Made by a program: the position numbers and the translations under genes | Shown here: piece after piece, positions 1-9,227 of the stretch | Numbering within the stretch: the first letter of the stretch is position 1 | Layout of the letters: each line of letters opens with the position of its first letter | The notes under the pieces: model-generated | Seen by the model: the letters and a program-made list of their open reading frames with translations, nothing else | The model's database searches: none | Told to the model about the DNA's origin: nothing | From: Streptomyces sp. 2114.4 | Lineage (GTDB): Bacteria; Actinomycetota; Actinomycetes; Streptomycetales; Streptomycetaceae | Assembly (NCBI RefSeq): GCF_900187385.1 | Contig: NZ_FYEY01000001.1 | Location: 1,860,001 to 1,924,000 of the forward strand | Direction: 5' to 3' | DNA: 64,000 nt

Positions 1-461
1 CAGCGCCAGCCGTAGCGCTCGCGCAGCCGGTTGACGACCAGGTTGAAGCGGCCCCGGTCCAGCGCGCAGGCCTCGCGCCGCATCCCGGCCGGGTGCACCC
101 GCAGCACCCGGTCCACGGCCACCCACGAGTCGCGCCCCGCGCGGTCCCAGGGGCCGGCCCCGAGCGGCACCCACTCCCGGTCGTTCTGGTGCCGCTTGCT
201 GGACAGCTGCACGGCCAGCAGCGTTCCGCCGGTCTCGCGGGCAACGACCAGCACGGGGCGGTCCTTGCCCCGGCCGTCGTTCTCCTCGTAGGGCACCCAG
301 GTCCACACGATCTCGCCGGGGTCCGGGTCGCCGTCGGGGTCGGGCGCATAGGTCATCGTCACGGTGCCGACGGACTGCGGACGGGCTTCCACGGTCGCGG
401 TGGGCCCCTGGCTGCCGGGCAGCACGGCGGACTCGTCGGATGCATTGAATGAAGTGGTCAC
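1..461 (-). CDS. PemK/MazF-family toxin-like protein (3' end cut by window edge)
   Basis: Reading from a GTG at 461, the translation opens VTTSFNASDES and, after a low-similarity N-terminus of about 40 residues, contains GEIVWTWVPYEE, then RPVLVVARE, LLAVQLSSKRH and the run WVAVDRVLRVHPAGM. This pattern (a conserved P-x-PVLVV strand, a T/S-SK segment and a D-x-V strand) is that of the PemK/MazF endoribonuclease fold. No antitoxin-sized gene is visible upstream (462-638 holds no convincing ORF), so it looks like the stand-alone actinomycete type of PemK-like protein, whose activity is uncertain. About 153 residues are visible and the C-terminus lies outside the window. The GTG start is the first plausible one after an in-frame gap; no strong ribosome binding site is visible. 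Confidence 0.6.
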   Translation of the reverse strand, partial: MTTSFNASDESAVLPGSQGPTATVEARPQSVGTVTMTYAPDPDGDPDPGEIVWTWVPYEENDGRGKDRPVLVVARETGGTLLAVQLSSKRHQNDREWVPLGAGPWDRAGRDSWVAVDRVLRVHPAGMRREACALDRGRFNLVVNRLRERYGWR

Positions 462-638
462 GCAGTCACGCTAACCGCCGCCGCCGGCGCGGTGATCAGC
501 GGTCCGCGTGCAGCGGTCCGGGCTCGATTGTCAGTGGTCGGCCGTACGGTTTTTCCGACGGCTTTTTCCGATGAAGGGGGCATTCGTGGGAGCCGAGGAC
601 GCAGCCCGTGGCCGAGGACGCAGCCTGTGCGCGGACGT

Positions 639-1277
639 TCAGAGCGGGCCGCTCCAGGCCGGCCGGCGGGGGTCGTCGGCTCGTACGACCACGTCCGCCA
701 CCTCCTCGGGCCGGGTCTCGGCCTCGTAGCGCGCGAACGCGGGCAGGGTCCAGCGCTCGCCCTGCGGGGTGCGGCGGGCGAGCGCGGCCGGTGACAGCTT
801 CAGATGCACGGAGAGATCGAAGGGGAACCAGTGGCCGAGCAGCAGAGGGCCGTGCAACAGCAGGACGCCGCCGGGCGGCAGCTGCACGTACGCGCTGCGC
901 GTCGCCCGGTCCGCCGCGGGGTCCCACAGGTCGGGCAGCACCCACCCGGTGCCGCCCACGTCCAGCGGCTGGAACACCTCACGCCACAGGGCCTGCCGGT
1001 CGAACCACTCGTCGTGGTAGGCGTCGGGATCCTCACGGCCGTACTCCAGCCGCAGCGAGGCGGGGCGCAGAAAGCCGAAGGTGCCGGCCCGGTGCACCGC
1101 CCGCCCCCGGATCCGCAGCGCCTGGCTGAGCCGCCCGGCCAGCTCGCCCGGCGCGGCCGCGGGCGCCCCGTCGAGGGCCACCCGCAGCCAGGGGCTCCCG
1201 TCCTTCGCCGGCATCGTGACGATGCGCTCGGCGAGCGCGTCGGTGAGCCGTTCCCAGGTGATCGCTTCGAGCCGCAC
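639..1277 (-). CDS. Uridine kinase-like protein without a canonical P-loop
   Basis: 212 residues from a GTG (MRLEAITWERL). The fold resembles the uridine-kinase-like family of actinomycetes: an N-terminal strand followed by where a P-loop would sit, a central R-P-A-S-L-R-L-E-Y-G segment, DAYHDEWFD, a strongly conserved LPDLWDPAADRATRS block and GVLLLHGPLLLGHWFPFDLSVHL near the end. True kinases of this family have GxxxxGKS/T after the first strand; here the equivalent stretch reads VALDGAPAAAPGELA, with neither Gly-Lys nor the following Ser/Thr, so ATP binding of the usual kind is doubtful. Many streptomycete homologues appear to share this feature from memory. It stands alone on the minus strand, 63 bp downstream of the IclR-type gene; function beyond family membership is inference. 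Confidence 0.6.
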   Translation of the reverse strand: MRLEAITWERLTDALAERIVTMPAKDGSPWLRVALDGAPAAAPGELAGRLSQALRIRGRAVHRAGTFGFLRPASLRLEYGREDPDAYHDEWFDRQALWREVFQPLDVGGTGWVLPDLWDPAADRATRSAYVQLPPGGVLLLHGPLLLGHWFPFDLSVHLKLSPAALARRTPQGERWTLPAFARYEAETRPEEVADVVVRADDPRRPAWSGPL

Positions 1278-1340
1278 CCCGCCATTGTGCCCGGCAGCCC
1301 GGCGCGGGACGCCGCGCGGCCGGGGGCCGGTCGCCGCCGC

Positions 1341-2258
1341 TCAGGACGGCCGGGCGGCGCCGTGGCGGCTCAGTTCGGCCGCCGCCTCCTTCGTCGCCTC
1401 GATGACGCCGTCGGGGGCCACCGGCATCACGGACTTGAGCTTGAGGAGCAGCACCGCTCCCATGATGGAGCCGTCCCACATGATCGGCGCCGCACAGGAG
1501 TTCCAGCCGGCCATGCACTCCTCGTACCCGAGGGCGTGTCCGAGGTCGCGCACCTCGGCCAGGGACTCCCTCAGCGCCTCGTTGTCCCGGTAGACACCGG
1601 GTCCCGCCTGGTCGGGGACGGGTTCGGCCAGCACCCGCTGCTGCAGCACCTCCGGCAGGTAGGCGAGGATCGTCCGCCCGGAGGCACCGGTGCGCAGCGA
1701 CCGCGTCACGGACAGCACGTCGCGCGGCGTCATCCCCAGCTCCGCGAGGTCGGAGTCGCCAACCGCCATGTCGACGCACTGTCGTTGCGCGCCGGAGAAC
1801 GGCGCCACCATGTAGAGGAACGCCAGCCCGTCGTCGGTGGCCGTCCGCAGTTCGCTCAGCACCGTCTGCGAGGCCGCGCCGTCGAGGCGGTGGTCGAGCG
1901 CGGTGAAGGCCAGCTGGGCCGCCGAGGTGCGCAGCCGGTAGAGGCCGCGGTCCACCCGTTCGAAGATGCGCTGGTAGATGCCGGACTGCAGGATGCGGTA
2001 GACGACGGAGTCGTCCAGGCCGGTGAACTCCGCGATCTCACCCGGGCCGTGGGCGGATCCGCCCAGTTCGGCGAAGGCCGTCTGGACGAGGAAGACCCGT
2101 TCGGCATGGCCGGATCCCGACGCCCGGGAGCCCGTGGACGACGTGCCCTTGGCTGCCTGGCGCGCCTTCTTGGCGGGGCCCGCGGAACGCGGCGCCGTGC
2201 CGGTGGCGGGCACGGCGGCCGAGTCCGACGCTCCCGTGGCTGCGGTGCTGTTGCCCAT
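1341..2258 (-). CDS. IclR-type transcriptional regulator
   Basis: 305 residues. The start is ATG 2258, preceded by GGGAGAG at good spacing, rather than an upstream in-frame start. Residues 1-50 are a Ser/Ala/Gly-rich, probably disordered leader. A winged helix-turn-helix follows (RVFLVQTAFAEL, then GEIAEFTGLDDSVVYRILQSG, then the wing YRLRTSAAQLAF), and the C-terminal two thirds (DDGLAFLYMVAPF to VIEATKEAAAEL) fits the GAF-like effector domain of IclR proteins, with a small Cys-Ala-Ala-Pro-Ile segment in the ligand fold. The oxidoreductase gene lies 153 bp upstream on the same strand, so joint regulation is possible. Ligand unknown. Confidence 0.65.
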   Translation of the reverse strand: MGNSTAATGASDSAAVPATGTAPRSAGPAKKARQAAKGTSSTGSRASGSGHAERVFLVQTAFAELGGSAHGPGEIAEFTGLDDSVVYRILQSGIYQRIFERVDRGLYRLRTSAAQLAFTALDHRLDGAASQTVLSELRTATDDGLAFLYMVAPFSGAQRQCVDMAVGDSDLAELGMTPRDVLSVTRSLRTGASGRTILAYLPEVLQQRVLAEPVPDQAGPGVYRDNEALRESLAEVRDLGHALGYEECMAGWNSCAAPIMWDGSIMGAVLLLKLKSVMPVAPDGVIEATKEAAAELSRHGAARPS

Positions 2259-2411
2259 CGTGTGCTCTCTCCCCTGGCAGTGGTTGGCGCCCGAAGGCGT
2301 ACGGCAGGTGCGCCGCGGGCCGGTGCCCCCGCAGGCCGCGCCTCCCCGCGGCCGGTCCCGGGGCCCGCTCCCGCAGGCGTGGTGCCCGTCCGGCACCCCG
2401 GGTCACCCGGA

Positions 2412-3356
2412 TTACCGGGCGGCGTCGAGGGCCAGTTTTCCGGTCGGGGTGCGTGCGGCCAGATCGTGGTGCGCCCGTGCCGCCTCGCCGAGCGCATAGG
2501 CGGTGCCGGTGAGCGGCTTGAGGGTGCCGTCGGCGACCGCGCCGAACAGCGCCCGCATGGACGTCGGCAGGGCCGTACGGTCCGCGTAGAGCTGCGGCAG
2601 CCAGAAGCCGGAGACGGTGATGCTCCGCGCCATCAGCTCCCGGGTGGGCACGCTCGCCAGGTCGCCGCCGGCGAACCCGTAGACGGCGAGGCGGCCGCGC
2701 GGTGCGACGGCGGCGAGGGTCCGCTCGAAGGTGAGCCCGCCGGTCATCTCCAGCGCCGCCGCGACCGGTCCGCCGGCCGCGTCCAGGATGCGCTCGGTCA
2801 GGTCCTCGGCGGTCGAGTCGACCACCGCGTGGGCGCCCAGTTCCTCGGCCAGTTTGCGCTTTTCCGGGGAGCCCGCGAGGCCGATGACCCTGGCCCCGGC
2901 GTGCGCGGCGAGCTGGACGGCCAGCGAACCGACGCCGCCCGCCGCGGCCGGTACGACGACGGTCTCGCCCTCGGTGAGGCGCAGCGAGGTGAACAGCAGA
3001 TGCCAGGCGCTGTTGCCCTGCAGCGCCAGCGCAACGGCCTGTGCGTCGCTGATGGCGTCGGGGACGTCCCAGGTCACGCGGCGGTGCAGCAGCGTTCGCT
3101 CCGCGTATCCGCCGCCGCGGCACAGCCCGACGACGCGCCGTCCGCCGTCCACCGTCCCCACGACCTCGTTCCCGGGTACGTACGGCAGCTCGACGGGTGC
3201 GAGGTAGGAGTCCCCGCGGACGTGCACATCCGCGTAGTTGATGCCGGCCAGGGACACCTCGACCAGCGAGTGGCCGGCGCGGGGCGCGGGCTCGGGAACG
3301 TCCTCGAGCCGCAGCACGTCCGGGCCGCCGAATTCTCGCATCACAATCGCGCGCAC
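2412..3356 (-). CDS. Quinone oxidoreductase (QOR)-type NADPH-dependent dehydrogenase, MDR superfamily
   Basis: 314 residues from GTG 3356, chosen because GAGGGAGAG sits 3-4 bases upstream; the next in-frame start (ATG in VMREF) lacks a site. The N-terminal GroES-like domain (MREFGGPDVLRLEDVPEP, GINYADVHVRGD, PYVPGNEVVGTV) lacks the cysteine/histidine zinc ligands of alcohol dehydrogenases. The cofactor domain has VVVPAAAGGVGSLAVQLA, a typical AAxGGVG dinucleotide-binding motif, followed by GARVIGLAGSPEKRKLAEELGA. This is the zinc-free quinone oxidoreductase class that reduces quinones or enones with NADPH in the cytoplasm. The IclR-type gene follows on the same strand. Confidence 0.8.
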   Translation of the reverse strand: MRAIVMREFGGPDVLRLEDVPEPAPRAGHSLVEVSLAGINYADVHVRGDSYLAPVELPYVPGNEVVGTVDGGRRVVGLCRGGGYAERTLLHRRVTWDVPDAISDAQAVALALQGNSAWHLLFTSLRLTEGETVVVPAAAGGVGSLAVQLAAHAGARVIGLAGSPEKRKLAEELGAHAVVDSTAEDLTERILDAAGGPVAAALEMTGGLTFERTLAAVAPRGRLAVYGFAGGDLASVPTRELMARSITVSGFWLPQLYADRTALPTSMRALFGAVADGTLKPLTGTAYALGEAARAHHDLAARTPTGKLALDAAR

Positions 3357-4082
3357 GACTCTCCCTCGGGTTCTCCAGTGCGGTGCCCGCACAGGGTAGG
3401 CAGGCCCGTCGGCGGTCCGTCGGTACCCGATCATTTCCCGCCAACCTGCGGGGCTCCGCGCGCCGCCGTCCCTCCCCGCACGAGATATTCCGGCCCGTCT
3501 TTCTCGCGTCGTGAGAAAACGCCGCAGCGGTTTCCGCCCATTGCACCGTTTTGCTGCAGATCTACCCATCGGTATCTCCGGGGTGGCCACCACGCGCCGC
3601 TCTCTCACACCCGGCTGTCGGATGTGATCGCCGCCGCCTACGATCCGGAAGGGTGTCCGCCGTTGACCGGATGTGACGGCTGCGTCCCCCGGGGCAGAGC
3701 TCACTCCACGAGGCAGTTGTGCTCGCCCGCCCCACCCGGTGATACGGGCGGGTGGCGGCGGAGGACGTGGCGGTGCGCGGGGCGGCGCGGGCACGGCCTG
3801 AGGGGGAATCATGATGGGGAAATCGGGGGGCGGCAGGCCGGCGTTCGCGTCGGCCTGCCGGGACCCACAACGAGCGCAACCGCTTCCACCGGCACCTCTG
3901 CGCATACTGCGGACCGCATCCGCGTCCCTGCCGTTCTCGTTGACGGCTTCGTTCACCGCCGTCACCGACGCCGTCATCGCCGCCGCGCGCCGGCGTTCCC
4001 GACCGTATGCGGCACCGCCCTTTCTGGACGTGGCCCGCACCCGCCGGGGATCCGTGCTCCGCCGCCGAGAAAGGGACTGCCC
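3357..4082. other. 726-bp gap between divergent genes
   Basis: No gene is convincing here apart from a weak ORF at 3811-4086 listed separately. The stretch should carry the promoters of the leftward dehydrogenase gene and the rightward FAD enzyme gene. An inverted repeat TTTCTC-N7-GAGAAA occupies 3500-3518. GC content is locally lower around 3480-3560 than in the flanking genes, as expected for a regulatory segment. Nothing else was recognised. Confidence 0.4.
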
Positions 4083-4086
4083 ATGA
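3811..4086 (+). CDS. Possible small ORF coupled to the FAD enzyme gene
   Basis: A 91-residue ORF starting ATGATG, preceded by GAGGGGGAATC, a strong ribosome binding site at good spacing. Its stop overlaps the start of the FAD monooxygenase-like gene as ATGA (4083-4086), the arrangement used for translational coupling elsewhere in this window. The protein is Arg/Ala/Pro rich with no recognised domain and its third-position GC is lower than in real neighbours, so it may be a translated leader rather than a functional protein, or chance. Confidence 0.25.
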   Translation: MMGKSGGGRPAFASACRDPQRAQPLPPAPLRILRTASASLPFSLTASFTAVTDAVIAAARRRSRPYAAPPFLDVARTRRGSVLRRRERDCP

Positions 4087-5714
4087 ACGGATCGAGCACG
4101 ACGAGCAGCAACGGGCTCCAGTTCCACCACCCTTACCTCGCCGTGGTGCTCGGCGGCGGCTTCACGGGCATGCTCGCCGCCGCGGCGCTGTCCCAACACG
4201 CCGATGTCATCGTCGTCGAGCGCGACCGGCTGCCCCGGACGCCCGCCCTGCCCACGGACCTTCCGCGGGCCCGGCACGCCCATCTGCTGACCGCGCACGG
4301 CGCGCGGCTGATCGACGCGCTGCTGCCCGGCAGCCTCGAACGCTGGCTGGCCGAGGGCGCCCGCAGGATGCCGAAACCGGCGGAGTCCGCCGACCGGCGG
4401 CCGGCGGGCCGGTCGGTCCGGCGGGCACGTGGTGAGCATCTGATCGCCTGCTCCCGCGATCTGCTCGACCGGGTCGTCCGCCAACAGGCGGCGGCCCTCC
4501 CGGGGGTGAGCGTCCTCGACGGAACCGAAGCGGCCGGGCTCACCGGCACCGCGGAACACATCACCGGCGTGCGCGTCCGGGACACCACCACCGGCGCCAC
4601 GTACCGTCTGGACGCCGACCTCGTCGTCGACGCCACCGGCCGGCACTCCACCACCCGGGACCGGCTGGCCGCGCTGGGGCTGCCCACCGCACGCGAAGAC
4701 CGCGCGGACTGCGACATCGTCTCGGCGACCCGTATCTTCCGGGCCCCCGACGGCATGGAGAACTGTCCGGTGCTCACCACCCGTTCGGCGTTCACCACCC
4801 CGGCCCCCGGGGCTCTCGTGCCGCGGCGCCCGGTTCCCGGCAAGACCGCGACGCTGATCCCCATCGAGGGCGGGCGCTGGCTGGTCACGCTCACCGGCAC
4901 CGGGGACGACCGGCCCTCCGAACACGCGGGCCGTTTCGTGCCGTTCGCGCGCCGCACGGGTAACGGCGTCATCGGCGACCTCATCGCGGACGCCGAGCCG
5001 CTGAGCGAGGTGCGGCTGTCCCGGGACACCACCAGCCGACGGCGGCGCTATGAACAACTGCCGTCCTGGCCTACGGGGTTCATCGCCCTCGGCGGTGCCG
5101 TGGTCTCGCTCGCCCCCGACTGCGGTCAGGGCCTGGCCCTCGCCGCCCATGGTGCCGCCGTGCTGCGCGGGGCACTGCGGCGGCACGGGATCGACGAGCC
5201 GGCGCTCGCCCGGAAGGTGCAGCGGAGCCTCGGACGCCTCGCCCGGACACCCTGGTCCCTGGCCACCGGCACGGTGCTCCCCTCCCCCGCCGCCGGCCGG
5301 CCCGCCGTCAGCCGCGCCTACCTCGATGTCGTCACGCCCTTCGCTCCGGCGGCCCCGGTCCTGCGCCCCTTCGCCGTACTCGGTCTGCTCCGGAACGCGG
5401 CACGGACCGGACCGGCGGCAAGTGGTGCGGCGGGCGGGCCGGTCTCACCCCAGGCGCTCCCGCCCCCGCGGCCGGCGACGGGCGGCCCCGCGCCGTCCGC
5501 CGCCCCGCTTCCCCCGGCAGCGGCCGGTGCCGCCTCCGCCCTCGCGGCGACGCCCGCGACCCGGCTCTCCGCCGCGTCGTCCGCCCCGGGACAGCCGTCG
5601 GCACCGCCCCGCGGCTCACCGACCGCCCCGAAGCGCCTCCCGCGCCTCGGCTTCCGCCCGACCGCCCTGCGCCGTATCGGCGGGGCCGGCCGGCGGAAAC
5701 CGGCGGACGGCTGA
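4083..5714 (+). CDS. FAD-dependent monooxygenase/oxidoreductase-like protein with Pro/Ala-rich tail
   Basis: 543 residues from ATG 4083, preceded by GAAAGGG. The Rossmann motif AVVLGGGFTGMLAAAAL (about residues 19-35) ends in VIVVERDRLPR, the usual acidic end of the second strand. LVVDATGRHST (about 185) matches the ATG motif and IALGGAVVSLAPDCGQGLALAAHGA (about 335-360) is the second FAD motif (GD-x-x-x-x-x-P-x-x-GQG, here with Gly-Gly instead of Gly-Asp), so it binds FAD like the aromatic hydroxylase or geranylgeranyl reductase-type enzymes. Substrate cannot be told. The last 100 or so residues are Pro/Ala/Ser-rich with a basic end and look disordered. The gene faces the helicase operon and shares a terminator with it. 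Confidence 0.7.
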   Translation: MNGSSTTSSNGLQFHHPYLAVVLGGGFTGMLAAAALSQHADVIVVERDRLPRTPALPTDLPRARHAHLLTAHGARLIDALLPGSLERWLAEGARRMPKPAESADRRPAGRSVRRARGEHLIACSRDLLDRVVRQQAAALPGVSVLDGTEAAGLTGTAEHITGVRVRDTTTGATYRLDADLVVDATGRHSTTRDRLAALGLPTAREDRADCDIVSATRIFRAPDGMENCPVLTTRSAFTTPAPGALVPRRPVPGKTATLIPIEGGRWLVTLTGTGDDRPSEHAGRFVPFARRTGNGVIGDLIADAEPLSEVRLSRDTTSRRRRYEQLPSWPTGFIALGGAVVSLAPDCGQGLALAAHGAAVLRGALRRHGIDEPALARKVQRSLGRLARTPWSLATGTVLPSPAAGRPAVSRAYLDVVTPFAPAAPVLRPFAVLGLLRNAARTGPAASGAAGGPVSPQALPPPRPATGGPAPSAAPLPPAAAGAASALAATPATRLSAASSAPGQPSAPPRGSPTAPKRLPRLGFRPTALRRIGGAGRRKPADG

Positions 5715-5746
5715 GGCCTTCACCGTTTATCCGACGCGCCGCTGGT

Positions 5747-5773
5747 GCCGGGGCAGCCCTCCGCTGCCCCGGC
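5747..5773. terminator. Bidirectional hairpin terminator
   Basis: Perfect 10-bp arms GCCGGGGCAG and CTGCCCCGGC around a 7-base loop, in the 65-bp gap between the convergent FAD enzyme gene and the helicase-type operon. No T-run follows on either side, which is normal for streptomycete terminators. Confidence 0.65.
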
Positions 5774-5779
5774 AACGGG

Positions 5780-7726
5780 TCACGGGGCACCGGTCGTGGA
5801 CGCCTCCTGGGAGGGTGCCGGCAGCCCCAGGAGGCGGTGGGCGAGGGCGAGCGGTGCGTGGGAATTGCGGGGCGGGGCGGGGGCCTTGGTCCGGTGGGCG
5901 GGGAGGCGTTCGACGGTCGTGGTGCCGGTGTCGGATTCCAGGGCCGGCGCGTAGCCCGCGGCGCGCAGCGCGTCCAGAGTGGCGGCCGGCTCCCGGCTGC
6001 TGACCAGGACGGTCGGGGCGATGACCCGCAGTCCGAGGTCACGCAGGTCACGGTGCGCGGCAAGCTCGTCGACCAGGGCCTCGTCGTCGGAGCGGATGCA
6101 GCAGGCGGCGGGCAGGACACGCATCCGGCCGTGGGAGCGGGCGGCGTCCCGGACGAGGTAGCCGAGCGGTTGCGGCAGGGTGCCGGTCGCCGAGGCGCGG
6201 GCGAGGTCGTCGAGGAGGGTTTCGGCGCGGTGGCCGGCGTCCAGCGCACGGCGTACGGAGCGGGGGGTGAACCGCCAGGTCACGGCGTGGCCTTCGGATT
6301 CCCGGTCGGCCGCGGCGGTGAGCAGTGCCTGGAGCGCGGCGGTGGGGCGGCCGGGCACGACGGCGGTCAGGTCGGCCTGGAAGTGGGCCTGTTCGAGGAG
6401 CGGCGGGAGCAGATCGCCCAGCGGCTCGTCGAGGGAGCGCGGGTCGGCGAGCAGCGCCCGGCCGAGGGGGGTGAGGGTGCCGTGGGCGACCAGCCCCAGG
6501 CAGGCGGCCTCGTGGAGGGTGTGGGCGGCGCGTTCCCCGGCCATCGGCTGGCGGGTGACGGCGAGGGGGCGATGCCAGTCAGCGGCGCCGAGCAGGTCCT
6601 CCCACGGGGTGCGGGTGCCCGTTTCCTGCCGTGGGGGCTCCGTGAACGGCAACGGCGGTAGAGGGGTTCCCCCCTCGAGCGGGACTGCAGCCAGGGCGGC
6701 GAGGAGCGCGTGCCGGAGGGCGGGGGCGTGCCGGTCGTGGCCACGGACCAGCGCGGTCGGGGTCTCGCCGGCCGGGGTGTGGGTGGGGATGTCCCACAGT
6801 CCCGACCAGGCGGCCAGGAGCGGGGCGAGGCGGGCGCCGGGCGGGCGGGCGAGCCAGTCGTCGTAGGCGCCGGTGGGCAGTGCGGTGATGCCGGAGGGGC
6901 TGCGGGTCAGCGCGATCAGGTCGGCTGCCAGCGCGAGGTCGAGGAGGAGGCGGGTGTGCGGTTCGGTGGCGCCGGCCGCCTTGGCCAGCCGCTTGATCTC
7001 CCGTACGGCCAGCCCGCCGGACTTGCGCAGCGCGGCGGGCTGCGTCGCCAGGGCGGCCAGCAGCCGGTCGACGGTGGCGGCGAGGGTCGCCGCGGCGGCC
7101 CGGGATTCGTCGTGCGGCGAGGTCGGGGGGACGGTGGCGGCGGGCGCTCCGGGGGCGGTGTCGTCCGGCACGGGCTGCGGGGCGTGCGCGAGGAACGGGC
7201 CGAGGTCGTACGCGGCCAGGAGCTGCGGGGCGCGCGGCGGCACGACGATCGTGCCGTCCTCGGCCGGCGCGGCGAGTCCGTCGTCGCAGAGGTGGCGCAG
7301 TGCGGATTCGGCGGCGCTGCGCGCGGGGCCGGGTGCGGCGGCCCCGAGGGCGGCGTAGACGTCTTCGGGCGGGACGGGTTCGGTGGCCAGATGCGCGAAG
7401 GACAGCCGGTGCGCCATCAGGGACTGGTAGTCGGCGCCCGGGGCTGGGGCGGCGGGGCCGGGGGCGTCCCGCCCGGCCCGCTCCTGGCTGATGCGGGCGG
7501 TGGTGGCGAGCACCTGGAGCCGGGGGTGGTCGAGGTGCAGCACGAGGTGGTGGAGGGTTTCGTAGGACCACAACGCCTGGGCCAGGCCGCGCAGTTCGGT
7601 GGGGGCGGGCCGGCGGGCGAGCGGTTCGGCGTGCCGGGTGAGGAGCGCGGCGAGCTGCTCGGGGGTGCGCCGGGCGAGGGATCGGGTGACAGCATCGAGA
7701 CCTTCCACGGCGTCGAGGTTAGTCAT
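5780..7726 (-). CDS. Helicase_C_3-type (XPB/Ssl2 N-terminal-like) protein
   Basis: 648 residues, last gene of the SNF2-SWIM operon; its ATG overlaps the stop of the SWIM gene as ATGA. The protein has no Walker A or DEAD-box motif. The N-terminal part (LARRTPEQLAALLTRHAEPL, ALRHLCDDGLAAP) suggests winged-helix modules, and the C-terminal half contains ADLTAVVPGRPTAALQALL, VTWRFTPRSVRRALDAG and DLARASATGTLPQPLGYLV followed by RVIAPTVLVSSREPAATL, which match the helicase-associated domain seen in the bacterial XPB-like group (PF13625, from memory). It is probably a partner of a DNA-dependent ATPase. Role is inferred from the family and from its co-translation with the SNF2 and SWIM genes. Confidence 0.6.
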   Translation of the reverse strand: MTNLDAVEGLDAVTRSLARRTPEQLAALLTRHAEPLARRPAPTELRGLAQALWSYETLHHLVLHLDHPRLQVLATTARISQERAGRDAPGPAAPAPGADYQSLMAHRLSFAHLATEPVPPEDVYAALGAAAPGPARSAAESALRHLCDDGLAAPAEDGTIVVPPRAPQLLAAYDLGPFLAHAPQPVPDDTAPGAPAATVPPTSPHDESRAAAATLAATVDRLLAALATQPAALRKSGGLAVREIKRLAKAAGATEPHTRLLLDLALAADLIALTRSPSGITALPTGAYDDWLARPPGARLAPLLAAWSGLWDIPTHTPAGETPTALVRGHDRHAPALRHALLAALAAVPLEGGTPLPPLPFTEPPRQETGTRTPWEDLLGAADWHRPLAVTRQPMAGERAAHTLHEAACLGLVAHGTLTPLGRALLADPRSLDEPLGDLLPPLLEQAHFQADLTAVVPGRPTAALQALLTAAADRESEGHAVTWRFTPRSVRRALDAGHRAETLLDDLARASATGTLPQPLGYLVRDAARSHGRMRVLPAACCIRSDDEALVDELAAHRDLRDLGLRVIAPTVLVSSREPAATLDALRAAGYAPALESDTGTTTVERLPAHRTKAPAPPRNSHAPLALAHRLLGLPAPSQEASTTGAP

Positions 7727-9227
7727 CGCGCGAGCAGCGTGGTGAGGGCGCCCACGGGGTCGGGGTCCGCGGGGCCGGTGGGCCACCAGTCCTCGGCGCC
7801 CGGCTCGGATTCGTACGGATACCAGCGGTGGTCGTGGCCGAAACGGAGCTGGATGCCGCGCTCGGCGTCGGTGAGGTGGTTGTGGCGCGGGCGCAGGGCC
7901 GGGAGGTCCGCGGCGAGGAGGGCGCTGCGGGCCCGGTCGAAGTCGCCGGCCGGCGGGTTCCAGACGGCTTCGAGGAGGGCAAGGCCTTCGCGGCCGCCCT
8001 GCCGCCAGGCGGCGACGGAGCGGGCCACGTCCGTAGTCGTCCGGCCGGTTGCCGCGGCGAGGTCGCGGTAGAGGGCCCGGGTGGCGGACGTCAGGCCGGC
8101 GGTGGGATGGGCGGTGGCCGCCAGGCGGACGGCGTCCTCCCATACGGGCAGCGCCGGGAAGGGGCTGGGGACGGGCGGCCGCCCGTCGCCGGTGCGCCAC
8201 CCGCCCCCGGGATACCGCCCGTCTTCGGGGCGCCGCCCGTCGCCGGGCCCTGCGGATCCGGCGGCGGACACGCAGGCATGGGCACGGGCCGCGGCGTCGG
8301 CTGCCAGGAATTCGAGGGCCGCGGGGTCGAAGGGGAGGTGGTCGGCGTCCGGAAGGGCCGGGGGGTGGCCGGGCCGGGGCGGGGCCGGCAGCGGCGGAGG
8401 GAGCGGCGGGCGGGGACGGTCGGCGAGCGCCGCCCTGGCGAGGACACCGGGGAGAGCCTTCGGCCCGGCCGCTGCCGCGGCCTCCCCGGGGGCCGCGCCG
8501 GTGGCCGCCGCGGCGCTCGGTGCCGTGCCGGTGTGGGGGGTTCCGCCTTCGGGCGCGGGGCGGCGCGGGGGCGGCCGGTGGGTGGCGGGCCGGTGGGCGC
8601 GGGCCTCTCGGGCAGTGAGGGCGGCGTTGCGGCGGGAGAGCGCGTCGAGGAGTTCGCGTTCACCGCGGCCGCGCATCAGCAGCAGGACGAACGGGTCGGC
8701 GTCCAGGAGGCGGGCGACCTGGAAGCAGAGCGCGGCGGCGTGCTTGCAGGGCCTGCCGTGGTCGGGGCAGGAGCACCGGGGGACGAGGTCGCCCGGCCCC
8801 GGCAGAAGGCGCACCCCGCCTTCGGCCAGGGCTTGGGGCAGCTTCTTGGCCAGCAGGGCGGTGAGCTGTCCGGGCTCCGCGGCGACGGCGTCCAGGAGTC
8901 CGTCCCACTCCGGGTCGGTGAGGGTGCTGAGGCGGATTTCCGCGCTGTAGGGGCGGGGTCTGCTGCCGCGTACGGTGGCGACGATGCGGCCCGGGGTGAC
9001 GTTGATGGTGTCGACATGGCCGTCGCGGGCGTAGGTCCGGCCGCGGGCGAGCCGGGCGCTGTCGAGGGCCGTGGTCTCCAGCGCTTCCAGCCAGGCGCTG
9101 CCCCACCAGGATTCGGCGAACAGCCCGCGGGCTCCCGCCCGGGCCGGCAGGGGCGGGAAGGTGCGCGAGCGGTCCGCGCGGGCCAGCCGGTCCGCGGCGG
9201 CGGCGCGCCCGGAGGCGGGGCGGGGGG

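Noticed and set aside
804..4082. Very long plus-strand ORF leading into the FAD enzyme
   Set aside because: It runs antisense to four minus-strand genes and is an artefact of high GC; only the part from 4083 is real.
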